Assembly (NCBI GenBank): GCA_947564305.1
Contig: CANOBT010000132.1
Coordinates: 1-15,119, forward strand
Length of the DNA: 15,119 nt
Source of the DNA: an uncultured Lachnospiraceae bacterium
Lineage (GTDB): Bacteria > Bacillota_A > Clostridia > Lachnospirales > Lachnospiraceae
Direction of reading: 5' to 3'
Shown here: in pieces, positions 14,705 to 15,119 of the stretch
How positions within the stretch are numbered: the first letter of the stretch is position 1
How the letters are laid out: the number at the start of each line of letters is the position of its first letter
Translations under genes and position numbers: made by a program
The notes under the pieces: model-generated
Database searches by the model: none
What the model was told of the DNA's origin: nothing
The model's input: the letters and a program-made list of their open reading frames with translations, nothing else

Positions 14705-15119
14705 CTATTCTTCTGTATCAAACGATAGTCCCTTTTTATCAAAAAATCTGGGAACCATCGCATCCCATTCCCGTTCCAGTGATTTGTCCATAGAGAAGGT
14801 CTTTAAAGAGGTTCCGGTGATGCATTGCAATGTACTGCCGTCAAAACGGATATTGAGATATAATCCCTGTACATCGGAAGTCTGGAAATCCAGATTTTTT
14901 TGCTCTATGAGTTTTGTGATATTATCAGGGGACAGACTGAATATGAACTTGAAGCTTAAAGGGGTTCGTTTTCCTTTGATCATGGAAAAGCATAATTCCC
15001 TCAGTTGTTTCCAAAGTGCATATTCATATGTAGTGTCTGCACTGCTGCTGTCGTCTTCGTCGGATTCGTAAAGTGCACCACCATGTTTGTAAACATGTAA
15101 CTGACTAGCATCTTCTAGA
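14705..15119 (-). CDS. DUF5721-like protein (5' partial)
   Basis: The minus-strand frame is open from the TAG at 14705-14707 to the right edge, giving 137 residues with the N-terminus missing. The conserved end is plain: LWKQLRELCFSMIKGKRTPL, FIFSLSPDNI, VQGLYLNIRFDG, LQCITGTSLKTFSMDKSLE and WDAMVPRFFDKKGL. I recognise this as the DUF5721 pattern of Lachnospiraceae, with no known function. The ATG at 14983 is internal: the conserved LWKQLRELC lies before it. An acidic, serine-rich segment (ESDEDDSSSADTT) interrupts the upstream part and is probably a variable loop. Confidence 0.75.
   Translation of the reverse strand, partial: LEDASQLHVYKHGGALYESDEDDSSSADTTYEYALWKQLRELCFSMIKGKRTPLSFKFIFSLSPDNITKLIEQKNLDFQTSDVQGLYLNIRFDGSTLQCITGTSLKTFSMDKSLEREWDAMVPRFFDKKGLSFDTEE

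Noticed and set aside
1..15119. CRISPR arrays, tRNA or rRNA genes, intact insertion sequences
   Set aside because: No regularly spaced repeats, no cloverleaf or rRNA signature, and no transposase frame were seen.

Overview
The window reads as a chromosomal segment of a low-to-mid GC Clostridia species, most likely Lachnospiraceae. That rests on the SecA protein ([12 protein letters not shown] start, CxC-x8-CC zinc tail), a release factor 2 gene with a programmed frameshift, an AgrC/AgrA-type two-component pair, and a DUF5721-like protein. This is a judgement from remembered family features; no database was searched.

Left part (1-2.9 kb) is accessory and decayed. It starts with an AT-rich AAA/ABC-type ATPase gene cut by the window edge, whose C-terminal domain carries an R-N-x3-H motif like that of HEPN ribonucleases. 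A strong bidirectional terminator follows. On the minus strand come relics of a mobile element: a tyrosine integrase broken by frameshifts, an internal deletion, a stop codon and loss of its C-terminus, and the tail of a probable XRE-type repressor. Between them sits an apparently intact type I toxin-antitoxin cassette. It consists of a 30-residue TxpA/Fst-like membrane peptide on the minus strand and a convergent antisense RNA on the plus strand. The RNA is driven by a perfect TTGACA-17-TATAAT promoter, and both transcripts share one terminator hairpin.

Middle part (2.9-6.5 kb) is a probable three-gene operon: a cytoplasmic GH43-family glycosidase, a LytTR response regulator, and a GHKL histidine kinase whose ATG overlaps the regulator's TGA by 4 bases. 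An extended -10 promoter with an inverted repeat lies upstream and an intrinsic terminator closes the unit.

Core part (6.5-12.9 kb) is a probable secA-prfB-hom-apgM-like transcript from a good sigma-A promoter to a bidirectional terminator. The secA leader begins with a 15-bp inverted repeat. prfB is split into two frames by the classical CTT-TGA-C +1 frameshift site. The last gene is an ApgM-type phosphoglycerate mutase homologue. Directly behind hom, it is a good candidate for the alternative homoserine kinase of the threonine pathway.

Right part (12.9-15.1 kb) holds an XRE regulator (minus) with a palindrome over its own promoter, a CYTH/triphosphate tunnel enzyme (minus), a three-helix membrane protein of unknown function (plus), and the 3' part of a DUF5721-like gene (minus) that runs off the right edge.
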